Below the pieces are notes generated by a model, which searched no databases, had not been told where the DNA came from, and worked only from the letters and a program-made list of their open reading frames with translations. Both the position numbers and the translations under genes were made by a program. Shown here one piece after another: positions 18,352-26,475 of a stretch of DNA of 64,000 nucleotides. Source of the stretch: Planctomycetota bacterium (lineage in GTDB: Bacteria; Planctomycetota; UBA1135; GCA-002686595); the NCBI GenBank assembly GCA_014238415.1, contig JABABA010000021.1, positions 1-64,000 of the forward strand. The letters run 5' to 3'. The first letter of the stretch is position 1; each line of letters opens with the position of its first letter.

Positions 18352-21189
18352 ATGCGTCTGTTCATCCTAGCCAGCCTTTCTTTCGCTACATTTCCTCTGA
18401 TCGCCGCACCAGTTCAGGATCACCCGGTGACGCCGGAGAATTTTGAGCCGATTCAACTCGGGGACAAGGAGGGCCATGAGCATGATGCCGCCTTCTTCGA
18501 GGGCGCGATCGTTGATCCGGCGATTCCCGACGGCTCGGAGGTGCTCGGTCAACCGGTTGGCTCGCGCATCGCACGCCCCAGGGAGATTCTGTCCGCCTTC
18601 AGCATGTGGGCCAGCCTCTCGGATCGCATGACCTTGCATGACTACGGTAAGACCCACGAAGGTCGGCGTTTGATCTATGCCGTGATTACTTCCCCAGCGA
18701 ACCACGCGCGTCTCGAAACGATCCGCAGCAGTATTGACTTGTTGAGTGACCCGCGTGGACTGAGCGAGGAGCAGGCCCAGGATCTGATCGAGCGCACACC
18801 AGCAATCGCTTGGATGGGATATTCGATTCATGGGGATGAGACCAGCGGGAGTGACGCCGCTTTGGCAGTGGCTCATCGATTGGTTGCGGGACAAGGCGAG
18901 GGCACCTTGGCCTTGCTGGATAGTGTGGTGGTGGTGCTCGATCCATGCATGAATCCCGATGGGCGGGCGCGCATTGCCTCCTTGGTGCAGCAGGCTGCGG
19001 GGCGGCGGGTGAATCTGGACTCTCAGGCCATGCAGCGCGGGCGTTGGCCTTTTGGACGTGGCAATCACTATCTGTTTGACATGAATCGCGACTGGATGGC
19101 TGGGGTTTGTCCGGAGACCCGGGGGCGCTGGCGCGTGAATCTGGCTTTGCGGCCCCAGTTGTTCGTGGATGCGCATGAGATGAGTGGGCTGGACACTTTC
19201 CTGATGTATCCCCAAGCTGCACCTCGTCATCCGGCTCTGCCTTCACGTCTCTTGCATTGGCAGGGGGTGTTTGCGGATGCCCATGGTGAGGCCTTCGACG
19301 CGATGGGCTGGGGTTACTACACCCGTGAGTGGGCGGATGCCTGGTATCCCGGGTATTCCGATGCCTGGGGCAGCCTGGGGGGCGCGATTGGCATGCTCTA
19401 TGAACAGGGCCGCAACTCAGGTCAGCCCCTGCTCCGGGAATCTGGTGAGATCGTTCCCTATCGGGAGGCTGTGCATGGCCAGGCGATAGCGAGTTGGTCC
19501 AACCTGGAGACTCTGGCGCAGAATCGTGCAGCTGTCCTGGATGACTACCATGCCTTTCATCGCAGCCATGTGGATGGTTCGAGGTCCGGATCAGAGCGTG
19601 CGTTCTTCTACCATGATCCCTCCGGCAATCTCACTCGGGTGTTGATTGATCAGGGAGTGGAGGTGTTCGCTGCTGCCGAAGAATTCGAGGCCCAAGAGGT
19701 TACTTCTCATCTGGGCGCAGCCTTGCCTGCCCGTACATTCCCCCCAGGAACCCTGCTTGTGCCTGTGACGCAACCCCGTGGTTCCTTGGTGCGAGCCTAT
19801 TTGGAGTTCGATCCCCGTATCGATTCCAAGACTCTGTTGGATGAGCGCGAGCGATTGGAGCGGGGGGATGGTAGCCGTTTGTACGACGTCACCGCCTGGG
19901 ACCTGGGCCGTCAGATGGGCGTCAACTGTTGGTGGGGAACGCCCGAGGGTCTGACCCTTGGGGATCCCCTGGAAGGAGGGGGAAAGGTCTCGCCCGTATC
20001 AGCCTTTACGGGGGGCGCCTACGCCTATGCGCTTTCGGCCGACGATCCCCGCGCTCTTGCATTCCTGGCTCGCGCGTTCGAGGCCGGGATTCAAGTTCAT
20101 CTGAGTGATGAGGAGTTCGTTGGACGCTCGGCAGGGACCTCTCGGGTCTTTCCGCGTGGGTCCTTCTTGATTCGTCGTCACGAAAACCAGTCAGACCTGG
20201 GCCAGCGTGTCGCCCTTGCCGCCGGACAGTCTGGCGCGCGGCCTTTGCCCTTGAGCAGCGGTCGCTCGCCGGATCTGGATCACCCGGATCTGGGTGGTCA
20301 GCACTTCACACTGCTGCATGCCCCCAAGGTGGCGCTGGTCGCTGGCGAAGGTGTACAGACCAGTGGACTGGGGCACATCTGGCAGTACCTGGATGAGGTA
20401 CTGGGAGCGAGCGTGACACTGATCGACTCCGCTTCTCTTGGCAGAACAGACTTGCGTGAGTACCAGGTCCTGATCCTGCCTCCGGGGAATGCTAATTCTT
20501 GGTTCGCTCGAGCTGGCAATTCGATTGAAGCCTGGGTGCGTGGAGGAGGCACCCTGATTGCCGTCGGCAGCGCTTCTTCGGCGGTGGTGACCCAGAAGGA
20601 ACCCATGGTCAGCGCCCGGCGCCGTCGGGATGTGCTTGAGGAATTGGACCGCTACGCCTTGGCGACACGCCGGGCGCGGGCTGCGAGGGAAGTGAAACTC
20701 GATGCAGATGCTCTTTGGGGGGGGCCGGAGGACTCGGCATCCAAGGAAATGGAGGATTCAGTTCCCGAGGGCTCCTCTGAGTCAGTCGATTCAGATTCCT
20801 CTCGCCAAGATGCCTGGCAGAGGCGCTTCATGCCCCAGGGAGCGGTCCTCAAGGGCGAGATCGATGCCCATCATTGGTTGACTGTGGGTTGTCCAGCGGA
20901 ACTTGCACTCTTCTTTGAAGGCTCCAGCGTGCTGATGGATGCAGGTCGCGTGCCTGTCCGATTTGCGACTTCCAGCGAGCTTCGACTGGGGGGCCTCCTT
21001 TGGCCCGAGGCTCGAGCCAGAATTGCGGACAGTGCTTGGGTCACTCAAGAATCCCACGGTTCCGGACAGGTGATCCTCTTTGCAACTTCCCCTGTGTTCA
21101 GAGGTTCCTGGGCACAAACCGGTAAGATTCTTGGGAATGCGGTTTTGCTTGGGCCGGGGGTCGGGGCTTCGCCGGTCAAAAGGCGTTAG
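18352..21189 (+). CDS. Secreted M14-family zinc carboxypeptidase
   Basis: A 945-aa exported peptidase. The ATG start is followed by a leader (ILASLSFATFPLIAAP). The zinc site is His160 and Glu163 in YSIHGDETSGSD, and His275 in VDAHEMSG, typical of M14; NPDGRAR, MNRDWM and a later EQGRNSGQ give further family context. The C-terminal half includes a class-I-amidotransferase-like segment (around 645-745, with VALVAGEGVQTSGLGHIWQYL and YQVLILPPGN) found in long bacterial M14 proteins, interrupted by an acidic Ser-rich linker near 800-820. It would trim C-terminal residues of peptides outside the cytoplasm. It lies 73 bases after the phosphodiesterase gene and may be cotranscribed with it. Confidence 0.88.
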   Translation: MRLFILASLSFATFPLIAAPVQDHPVTPENFEPIQLGDKEGHEHDAAFFEGAIVDPAIPDGSEVLGQPVGSRIARPREILSAFSMWASLSDRMTLHDYGKTHEGRRLIYAVITSPANHARLETIRSSIDLLSDPRGLSEEQAQDLIERTPAIAWMGYSIHGDETSGSDAALAVAHRLVAGQGEGTLALLDSVVVVLDPCMNPDGRARIASLVQQAAGRRVNLDSQAMQRGRWPFGRGNHYLFDMNRDWMAGVCPETRGRWRVNLALRPQLFVDAHEMSGLDTFLMYPQAAPRHPALPSRLLHWQGVFADAHGEAFDAMGWGYYTREWADAWYPGYSDAWGSLGGAIGMLYEQGRNSGQPLLRESGEIVPYREAVHGQAIASWSNLETLAQNRAAVLDDYHAFHRSHVDGSRSGSERAFFYHDPSGNLTRVLIDQGVEVFAAAEEFEAQEVTSHLGAALPARTFPPGTLLVPVTQPRGSLVRAYLEFDPRIDSKTLLDERERLERGDGSRLYDVTAWDLGRQMGVNCWWGTPEGLTLGDPLEGGGKVSPVSAFTGGAYAYALSADDPRALAFLARAFEAGIQVHLSDEEFVGRSAGTSRVFPRGSFLIRRHENQSDLGQRVALAAGQSGARPLPLSSGRSPDLDHPDLGGQHFTLLHAPKVALVAGEGVQTSGLGHIWQYLDEVLGASVTLIDSASLGRTDLREYQVLILPPGNANSWFARAGNSIEAWVRGGGTLIAVGSASSAVVTQKEPMVSARRRRDVLEELDRYALATRRARAAREVKLDADALWGGPEDSASKEMEDSVPEGSSESVDSDSSRQDAWQRRFMPQGAVLKGEIDAHHWLTVGCPAELALFFEGSSVLMDAGRVPVRFATSSELRLGGLLWPEARARIADSAWVTQESHGSGQVILFATSPVFRGSWAQTGKILGNAVLLGPGVGASPVKRR

Positions 21190-21288
21190 GGCCGAGGGTC
21201 TGGTCAGCGTTTCCATTCTCTCGGCTTTGCCTTACACTCAGTCGGTCTGAGGGGTCAACCGTAGGTCCCCCCTCGATCAATTATTCCC

Positions 21289-22707
21289 GTGGATTCCCGC
21301 CCCCAATCAATTCAATCGTCCGCAAAGACTCTTCTGGGAGCGTTAGTGGAGGCCTCTCAAGGCCGCCCCGAGGTACGAGAAGCCTTGCGCTCGTTGCATA
21401 CTTGGTTGGGGCATCAACTCGATTCTTCCCCGGGCCTTCTGCGTGAGAAGGTCGTGCATGCCGCCGATGGACGGCGGGTGACTACCCTCGATCACTCGAT
21501 TCCCTCCGAACCCGTGGCGGATCTGGAAATGGTCCAGCGTCGTGCCCAGTGGAAAGGGGATGCTCTGCGTTTTGCACTGGAGCGGCGCTCCTCTGGCGGC
21601 GAGAGCGCGGAGCTGAAGGCCACCGAGGAGAGATTGCGCACGGCACTGGGCTCACTTCCCGAATGTTATCCCTGGATGTTGGATGGTCCTATGCCCTTGC
21701 CCGCTGATGGGCCAGTGGGCATCGCAGCGGATGCCTATGATGCGCTGGCACGCGTGGCGGAGCTTGCCCATGAGCTCGAGATTCAATCGGCAGGTTTGGC
21801 TCCCGCCTCTGACCTGCTCTATCTGATGGCCGAGGCGCAGTCCGGGGTTTTGGTCGCCGTGCGCAATCTGGGCCTGCGCGGGGATTCGGATCAGCGCGAT
21901 TTGTTCGCCTGGCTCAAGGACCAGACCACACGCCACAGGGTCTATGTGGATCGACATATGCGCCTGGATAATCCGGCCGACCCGACCAAGGCCAAGGACC
22001 TCCTCAAGCGTATCAATGAGGGCAGCGAGGAATTCAGCAAGAGAATCACGGCCCGTAAGGAGCGCGGCACTCTATTGAACAAGCTGCGCTATCACACCTC
22101 CCGTTCCCAGGATGGAGGGCTGCTTGACGCGGATCGGGAGTCCATCACTTCGGCTCTGGAACAGTGGTCCAGTCTCGGATTCGCAACGCGTGATCGAACC
22201 CTTGTGGAGTTGGCCCAAGAACTTGCGGGCAATCATGCGGATGACAAGGAACTGCTAGCCATCCTGAATCCATTCTTGGAAGGCCAAGCCCCTAAAGCAG
22301 TCAAGTCGGGCGTTCCAGATTCTCCTGCACTCCCTGAGCGTGACATGCAGGCGGAATCCCGAGATCTTCTGGCCGACGTTTCTGTGGCTGGTGTGTATCA
22401 GGAGGGCGAAGAAGTCGACTTTGATGCCCTTGAGAAGTTCTTATGCCCGAAGGCGCTGATCCAAGTGCCTGTCAAAGACCTGAGCGACGCTGATGCGATC
22501 CGTACGATGGTCAGTGGCCTTGATGCTGAATTGATTTTGCTCGGCGTGCGCCTTGAACCGGATGCCTATAGTGCACTGAAGGAGGTTTGCACTGAACGGG
22601 AACTGCTCTTCGTGCGCTTGCCCGATGGGTACTCATCCGATCAGGTGGCCAAGCAGGTCCTGCGCCAGGTCGGTTGGCGACTGCGCAAGGACTCGGTTGA
22701 ATCCTGA
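21289..22707 (+). CDS. Conserved hypothetical, mostly helical protein
   Basis: A 472-aa protein that I do not recognise. It starts at GTG and has no signal peptide or membrane segment, so it should be cytoplasmic. Residues 1-330 are predicted by eye to be mainly charged alpha-helix with many Leu and Glu. The last 95 residues (from FLCPKALIQVPVKDL) look like a small alpha/beta domain: alternating hydrophobic strands AELILLGVRL and LLFVRLPDGY with helices, loosely like DUF2325-type domains. That comparison is weak. It follows the M14 gene by 99 bases and is convergent with the LOG gene. Confidence 0.7.
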   Translation: MDSRPQSIQSSAKTLLGALVEASQGRPEVREALRSLHTWLGHQLDSSPGLLREKVVHAADGRRVTTLDHSIPSEPVADLEMVQRRAQWKGDALRFALERRSSGGESAELKATEERLRTALGSLPECYPWMLDGPMPLPADGPVGIAADAYDALARVAELAHELEIQSAGLAPASDLLYLMAEAQSGVLVAVRNLGLRGDSDQRDLFAWLKDQTTRHRVYVDRHMRLDNPADPTKAKDLLKRINEGSEEFSKRITARKERGTLLNKLRYHTSRSQDGGLLDADRESITSALEQWSSLGFATRDRTLVELAQELAGNHADDKELLAILNPFLEGQAPKAVKSGVPDSPALPERDMQAESRDLLADVSVAGVYQEGEEVDFDALEKFLCPKALIQVPVKDLSDADAIRTMVSGLDAELILLGVRLEPDAYSALKEVCTERELLFVRLPDGYSSDQVAKQVLRQVGWRLRKDSVES

Positions 22708-22786
22708 TCGGGTGTCGGTTCGCCCAGCCCGTGTGCTGCCCTGCCGCTTTCTTGCTGATCCAAGAGATCTATTGTTGTCCGGGACC

Positions 22787-23368
22787 CTAGGGTCTGGGTC
22801 CGTTGCGCCAGTCGGGGCGTTCGGGGGGCGTGAAGGCTGTCAGGGTTGGGATCAGCTCAGCTGGGGTCTTTGCCACCAAGAGAGTCGAACGGTGCACCGG
22901 TTTGATGAAGCCCTCTGCTACGCAGTGGTCCAAGTGCGTTAGCAGCAGGTCGAAATAGCCCTCAAGGTTCAATAGGCAGATCGGCTTGTGGTGTATGGCC
23001 AGCTGAAGCCAGGTCAGGGCCTCGAACAGTTCGTCATGACTGCCGTGGCCCCCGGGCAAGACCACAAAGGCGTCTGACAGTTTCTCAAAGCGCGCCTTGC
23101 GTTCGTGCAGGCTGTCTACCGCTTCGAGCTGGGTCAGGCCGGCGTGCGCGACTTCCAGTTCGATCAGGCCGTGGGGAATCACTCCGATCACCTCACCTCC
23201 GGCCGTCAGCGCAGCGTCTGCCAAGGCTCCCATGCAGCCTACTCTTGCGCCCCCATAGACCACTCCAAGACCTGCTTCGGCGATGGTTTGACCAACCGAC
23301 TGAGCGGTTTCCAAGTAGATTGGCCGTGCCCCCGGGCTCGAACCACAATAGACACAGATGCGTTTCAT
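22787..23368 (-). CDS. LOG-family protein (TIGR00730 Rossmann fold), putative nucleoside monophosphate phosphoribohydrolase
   Basis: A 193-aa protein of the lysine-decarboxylase-like/LOG family. It opens with ICVYCGSSPG, has VVYGGARVGCMGALADAAL and GEVIGVIP, and carries a variant of the PGGxGTxxE active-site motif: VVLPGGHGSHDELFEALTW. Ser replaces the usual Thr and Asp the first Glu, but the final Glu is kept. Members release a base from nucleoside 5'-monophosphates (cytokinin activation in plants); the bacterial role is mostly nucleotide salvage. I use the ATG at 23368, which overlaps the stop of the PepSY gene as ATGA; the longer frame begins inside that gene. Confidence 0.9.
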   Translation of the reverse strand: MKRICVYCGSSPGARPIYLETAQSVGQTIAEAGLGVVYGGARVGCMGALADAALTAGGEVIGVIPHGLIELEVAHAGLTQLEAVDSLHERKARFEKLSDAFVVLPGGHGSHDELFEALTWLQLAIHHKPICLLNLEGYFDLLLTHLDHCVAEGFIKPVHRSTLLVAKTPAELIPTLTAFTPPERPDWRNGPRP

Positions 23369-23877
23369 GCGTTGATCTTGCGGCGGCGTCGGAAGAGATG
23401 TGGCAGTAGCCAGAGGTAGACTCCCGTAGCCCACAAGCAGCCGAGAATCAGGCCTGCGGGCAGAAAGACCCACAATTTGAAGGAGTCATGGAACCAGGAG
23501 CCGTCGTGAATTGATTCAATCCAATCGGAGCGTCGCAGAGTGCTGGAAAGGATTCTGCCAGAGGCTGAATCGAGCTGGATCTCCCAGCGATTCTTGCAGC
23601 GCACCTTGAGCATGCCATTGGTGGGGCGTACATCGAGGCGCTCGATGTCCGACCAGGAAGAGACCTCTGCTTCAGGCACCCCCTGTGCGATCTCCAACAC
23701 TCGCTCCCATGGCAGTGACAACTCGCCGCTGGTTCCCTTCAGGGTGGGGGGTTGAATCCAATCCACCTCTCCCTTCAGTTGCAGGATCACGCCAGAGGTC
23801 AGGATCACCAGCAATGGAAGAGCTGCAATCACGGCACCCAAGCGGTGAATCTTCCTATTCCATTTGGCCGCGCTCAT
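23365..23877 (-). CDS. PepSY-associated transmembrane protein
   Basis: A 170-aa protein with an N-terminal membrane helix preceded by the PepSY-TM pattern NRKIHRLGAVIAALPLLVIL, a periplasmic PepSY-like segment (about 40-115), a conserved IHDGSWFHDSFKLWVF motif, and a second helix near the C-terminus followed by a basic tail. Similar proteins are often tied to iron or siderophore reduction and uptake, but no iron gene is visible here. The start at 23877 (MSAAKWNRK) is preferred; the frame extends 9 codons further. It is translationally coupled to the LOG gene. Confidence 0.8.
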   Translation of the reverse strand: MSAAKWNRKIHRLGAVIAALPLLVILTSGVILQLKGEVDWIQPPTLKGTSGELSLPWERVLEIAQGVPEAEVSSWSDIERLDVRPTNGMLKVRCKNRWEIQLDSASGRILSSTLRRSDWIESIHDGSWFHDSFKLWVFLPAGLILGCLWATGVYLWLLPHLFRRRRKINA

Positions 23878-24145
23878 GGGACCGCATGGTGGGCGTTGGC
23901 GCACTGTGGGTCAAGGATGGCTGGAGCCTCATTCAAAACCCGAACCTAATCAAGGGCAGGGCTCAAGAAGGAGTGCCGCGTCCGTTCAAGGGCGCTTCGC
24001 TTTCCAGGCAAGTCCCCCCGCCTGAGGGCGCAGGAATTTGCGAGCAGGCGAGTCAGGATCAGATCCTGGGACTTGACCTGTGAAACGGGGCCCAGGTGCC
24101 CCACAGCGGCACCCCGAGCCTCTCGGATTCGCGAGTCTGACCCGT

Positions 24146-25963
24146 CTAGCCTTCCGGCACGCGGATGTGTTCCACCAATTCTTGGGTGGCAGCACTCGGG
24201 GGGGCACCAAAGCGTCGCAGGCCCAGAGCCACAGCAAAGTTGACCAGCATGCCCACAGATCCGATGCCTTCAGGCGAGATGCCAAACCACCAGCGGCTTG
24301 GCGCGTCCGGAGCCGTGTCGATGAATTTGAACCAGATAATGTAGCTGGTGGTGAAGGCTATGCCCGCCACCATGCCAGAGACCGCACCGAGTTGGTTCAT
24401 GCGCTTTGAGAAGATGCCCATCACGATGGCCGGGAAGAACGAACTGGCTGCCAATCCAAACGCAAAGGCGACCACTTGAGCCACAAATCCAGGAGGGTAG
24501 ATACCCATGATACCTGCGATCACCACCGCTACTGCCGCCGCGATACGCGCGGCCATCAATTCGCCCCGTTCGCTGATGTTGGGCATGGCGCCACGCTTGA
24601 GCAAGTCGTGGCTGATAGCTGTTGAGACCACCAGCAAGAGGCCAGCGGCGGTGGACAAGGCGGCCGCAAGTGCGCCCGCGGCAACCAACCCGATGACCCA
24701 GGCGGGCAGGCCGGCGATCTCAGGATTGGCCAGCACCATGATGTCCCGGTCCACATACAACTCGTTCGGGCCGTCGCTGGGTGGATTAGAGACCATGCGC
24801 TCGCCGTTCGCTCCGCGCTTGTCGCTGAAGGCTGGCTTGTTGCTGCCTTCGAAATCACCAAAGGCCGCTCCTGCGCGATAGCGAACCCTGCCGTCTTTGT
24901 TCTTGTCGATCCAGGCGATCAGGCCAGTCTCTTCCCATGCGCGAAACCAATCGGGCAAGGACTTGTCCTGATCACTGACAATCGTGGCGGGCGCATAGCG
25001 TGCTCCGTCCACCGTGTGGATAAGATTGGCCCGGGCAAAGGCCGCCACCGCTGGGGCGGCTGTGTAGAGAATCGCGATGAAGAACAGGGCCCAAAATGCA
25101 CTTGTGCGTGCGTCTTTGACCCGCGGCACCGTGTAGAAGCGCACGATCACATGGGGCAGGCCTGCAGTGCCAACCATCAGCGCGAGGGTGATGCAAAACA
25201 CATCGATCAAGCTCTTGGAGCCGTCCGTGTAGGGTTTGAAGCCCAGTTCGTCGTGCAACTGGTTGAGAGTCTCCAGCAGCCAGGGCGCACCGCTGGCAAT
25301 TTCCCGGCCCACTTCTCCGTCGAGTCGACTGCCAAACCCGACCTGCGGAATCGGATTGCCGGTCAGTTGAATCGAGATGAAAATCGCAGGCACCAAGAAG
25401 GCGAAGATCAGGATGCAGTACTGGGCTACCTGCGTCCAAGTGATGCCTTTCATGCCCCCAAGCACCGCGTAGATGAATACGATGGCCATTCCAATCAGCA
25501 CGCCTTTTTCTACGCTGACTTCGAGGAAGCGGCTGAAGACCACTCCCACTCCGCGCATTTGACCGGCCACATAGGTGAAGCAGACGAAGATAGCGCAGAA
25601 AACTGCGACACGTCGGGCAACCTTTGACTCGTAACGGTCCCCGATAAAGTCCGGTACGGTGAACTTGCCGAACTTGCGTAGATAGGGTGCCAACAGAACC
25701 GCCAGCAACACATAACCCCCGGTCCAGCCCATCAGGTACACCGAGCCGTCGTATCCCAAGAAACTGATCAGTCCGGCCATGCCGAGGAACGAGGCCGCGC
25801 TCATCCAATCCGCTGCCGTTGCCATGCCGTTGGCCAGGGGCGGTACGCCCTTGCCCGCCACATAGAATTCGCCCGTTGATCTAGCGCGGGAACGGATAGC
25901 GATGGCCACATAGAGGGCGAATGTCAGGCCGACAATCGTGAAGGTCCAGGCTTGGGTGCTCAT
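24146..25963 (-). CDS. Sodium/solute symporter large subunit (VC_2705-type, acetate permease-like)
   Basis: A 605-aa inner-membrane transporter of the SSS family, with about 13 hydrophobic segments. The N-terminal signature TGEFYVAGKGVPPLANGMATAADWMSAAS and GKFTVPDFIGDRY is typical of acetate/pyruvate-type symporters. A soluble loop of roughly 100 residues (about 325-420) with a DKNKDGRVRY calcium-like loop separates two membrane blocks. The pairing with the DUF4212 gene immediately upstream, overlapping by 4 bases, identifies the two-component VC_2705/DUF4212 class. The substrate is probably a short organic acid, by analogy only. Confidence 0.92.
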   Translation of the reverse strand: MSTQAWTFTIVGLTFALYVAIAIRSRARSTGEFYVAGKGVPPLANGMATAADWMSAASFLGMAGLISFLGYDGSVYLMGWTGGYVLLAVLLAPYLRKFGKFTVPDFIGDRYESKVARRVAVFCAIFVCFTYVAGQMRGVGVVFSRFLEVSVEKGVLIGMAIVFIYAVLGGMKGITWTQVAQYCILIFAFLVPAIFISIQLTGNPIPQVGFGSRLDGEVGREIASGAPWLLETLNQLHDELGFKPYTDGSKSLIDVFCITLALMVGTAGLPHVIVRFYTVPRVKDARTSAFWALFFIAILYTAAPAVAAFARANLIHTVDGARYAPATIVSDQDKSLPDWFRAWEETGLIAWIDKNKDGRVRYRAGAAFGDFEGSNKPAFSDKRGANGERMVSNPPSDGPNELYVDRDIMVLANPEIAGLPAWVIGLVAAGALAAALSTAAGLLLVVSTAISHDLLKRGAMPNISERGELMAARIAAAVAVVIAGIMGIYPPGFVAQVVAFAFGLAASSFFPAIVMGIFSKRMNQLGAVSGMVAGIAFTTSYIIWFKFIDTAPDAPSRWWFGISPEGIGSVGMLVNFAVALGLRRFGAPPSAATQELVEHIRVPEG

Positions 25964-26259
25964 GCCTTGCCATCCTGCTTAGCACCCGGGTCAGCGGGCT
26001 TTTCTTCCACACCGAAACGCTTGTCCAGCCGTCCCGCCGCTCGCACATAGAAGGCGATCAAGCACACAAAGACCAAGATCGACCCCTGTTGCGCGAACCA
26101 GAATCCCAGGGGAAAGCCGGTGCCAGGGAGGTGCCACTGGTCGAGGAACTCGCGGCCCCAGATCCCGGCCCCGAAGGAAACCAGGAACCAAATGCAGAGC
26201 ACAGATAAGATCAGGCGCAGACTGGCACGCCAGTAGGAAGTTCGGTCGGGGCCATTCAT
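25960..26259 (-). CDS. DUF4212 small subunit of sodium/solute symporter
   Basis: A 99-aa protein with two membrane helices (about 11-30 and 58-80). WFLVSFGAGIWGREFLDQ and GFPLGFWFAQQGSILVFVCLI are the diagnostic segments of the small partner of VC_2705-type symporters. It precedes the large subunit, whose ATG overlaps its TGA, so the two are made in step. The tail is soluble and charged. No regulatory site is recognisable in the 215 bases upstream. Confidence 0.93.
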   Translation of the reverse strand: MNGPDRTSYWRASLRLILSVLCIWFLVSFGAGIWGREFLDQWHLPGTGFPLGFWFAQQGSILVFVCLIAFYVRAAGRLDKRFGVEEKPADPGAKQDGKA

Positions 26260-26475
26260 GAGCGTCCGAGGGTAGCGAGTGGGTGCCTCAGAGGGTCACG
26301 GATAGGGTCTTGTCTGCCCGAAATGCAGGGCTGGGGGGTCCGAGTAGCTCGAACTCGCTCTGTGTTGGATTCCCGCAAGACTGGGCTTTTGATCCAAGTT
26401 GGATTTGGCCAAAGGCCCTATTATGGCCTTGCCCTTGCCGAACAACTCCCTTTCAGCCGATGCATAGGCAGTCCC

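Noticed and set aside
22781..22800. GGACCC/GGGTCC hairpin at the end of the LOG gene as terminator
   Set aside because: No T-run follows in either direction, and it overlaps the stop codon.
24972..25808. 278-aa minus-strand frame inside the symporter gene
   Set aside because: Same-strand alternative frame of a clear SSS transporter; low-complexity Arg/His-rich, with no domain.
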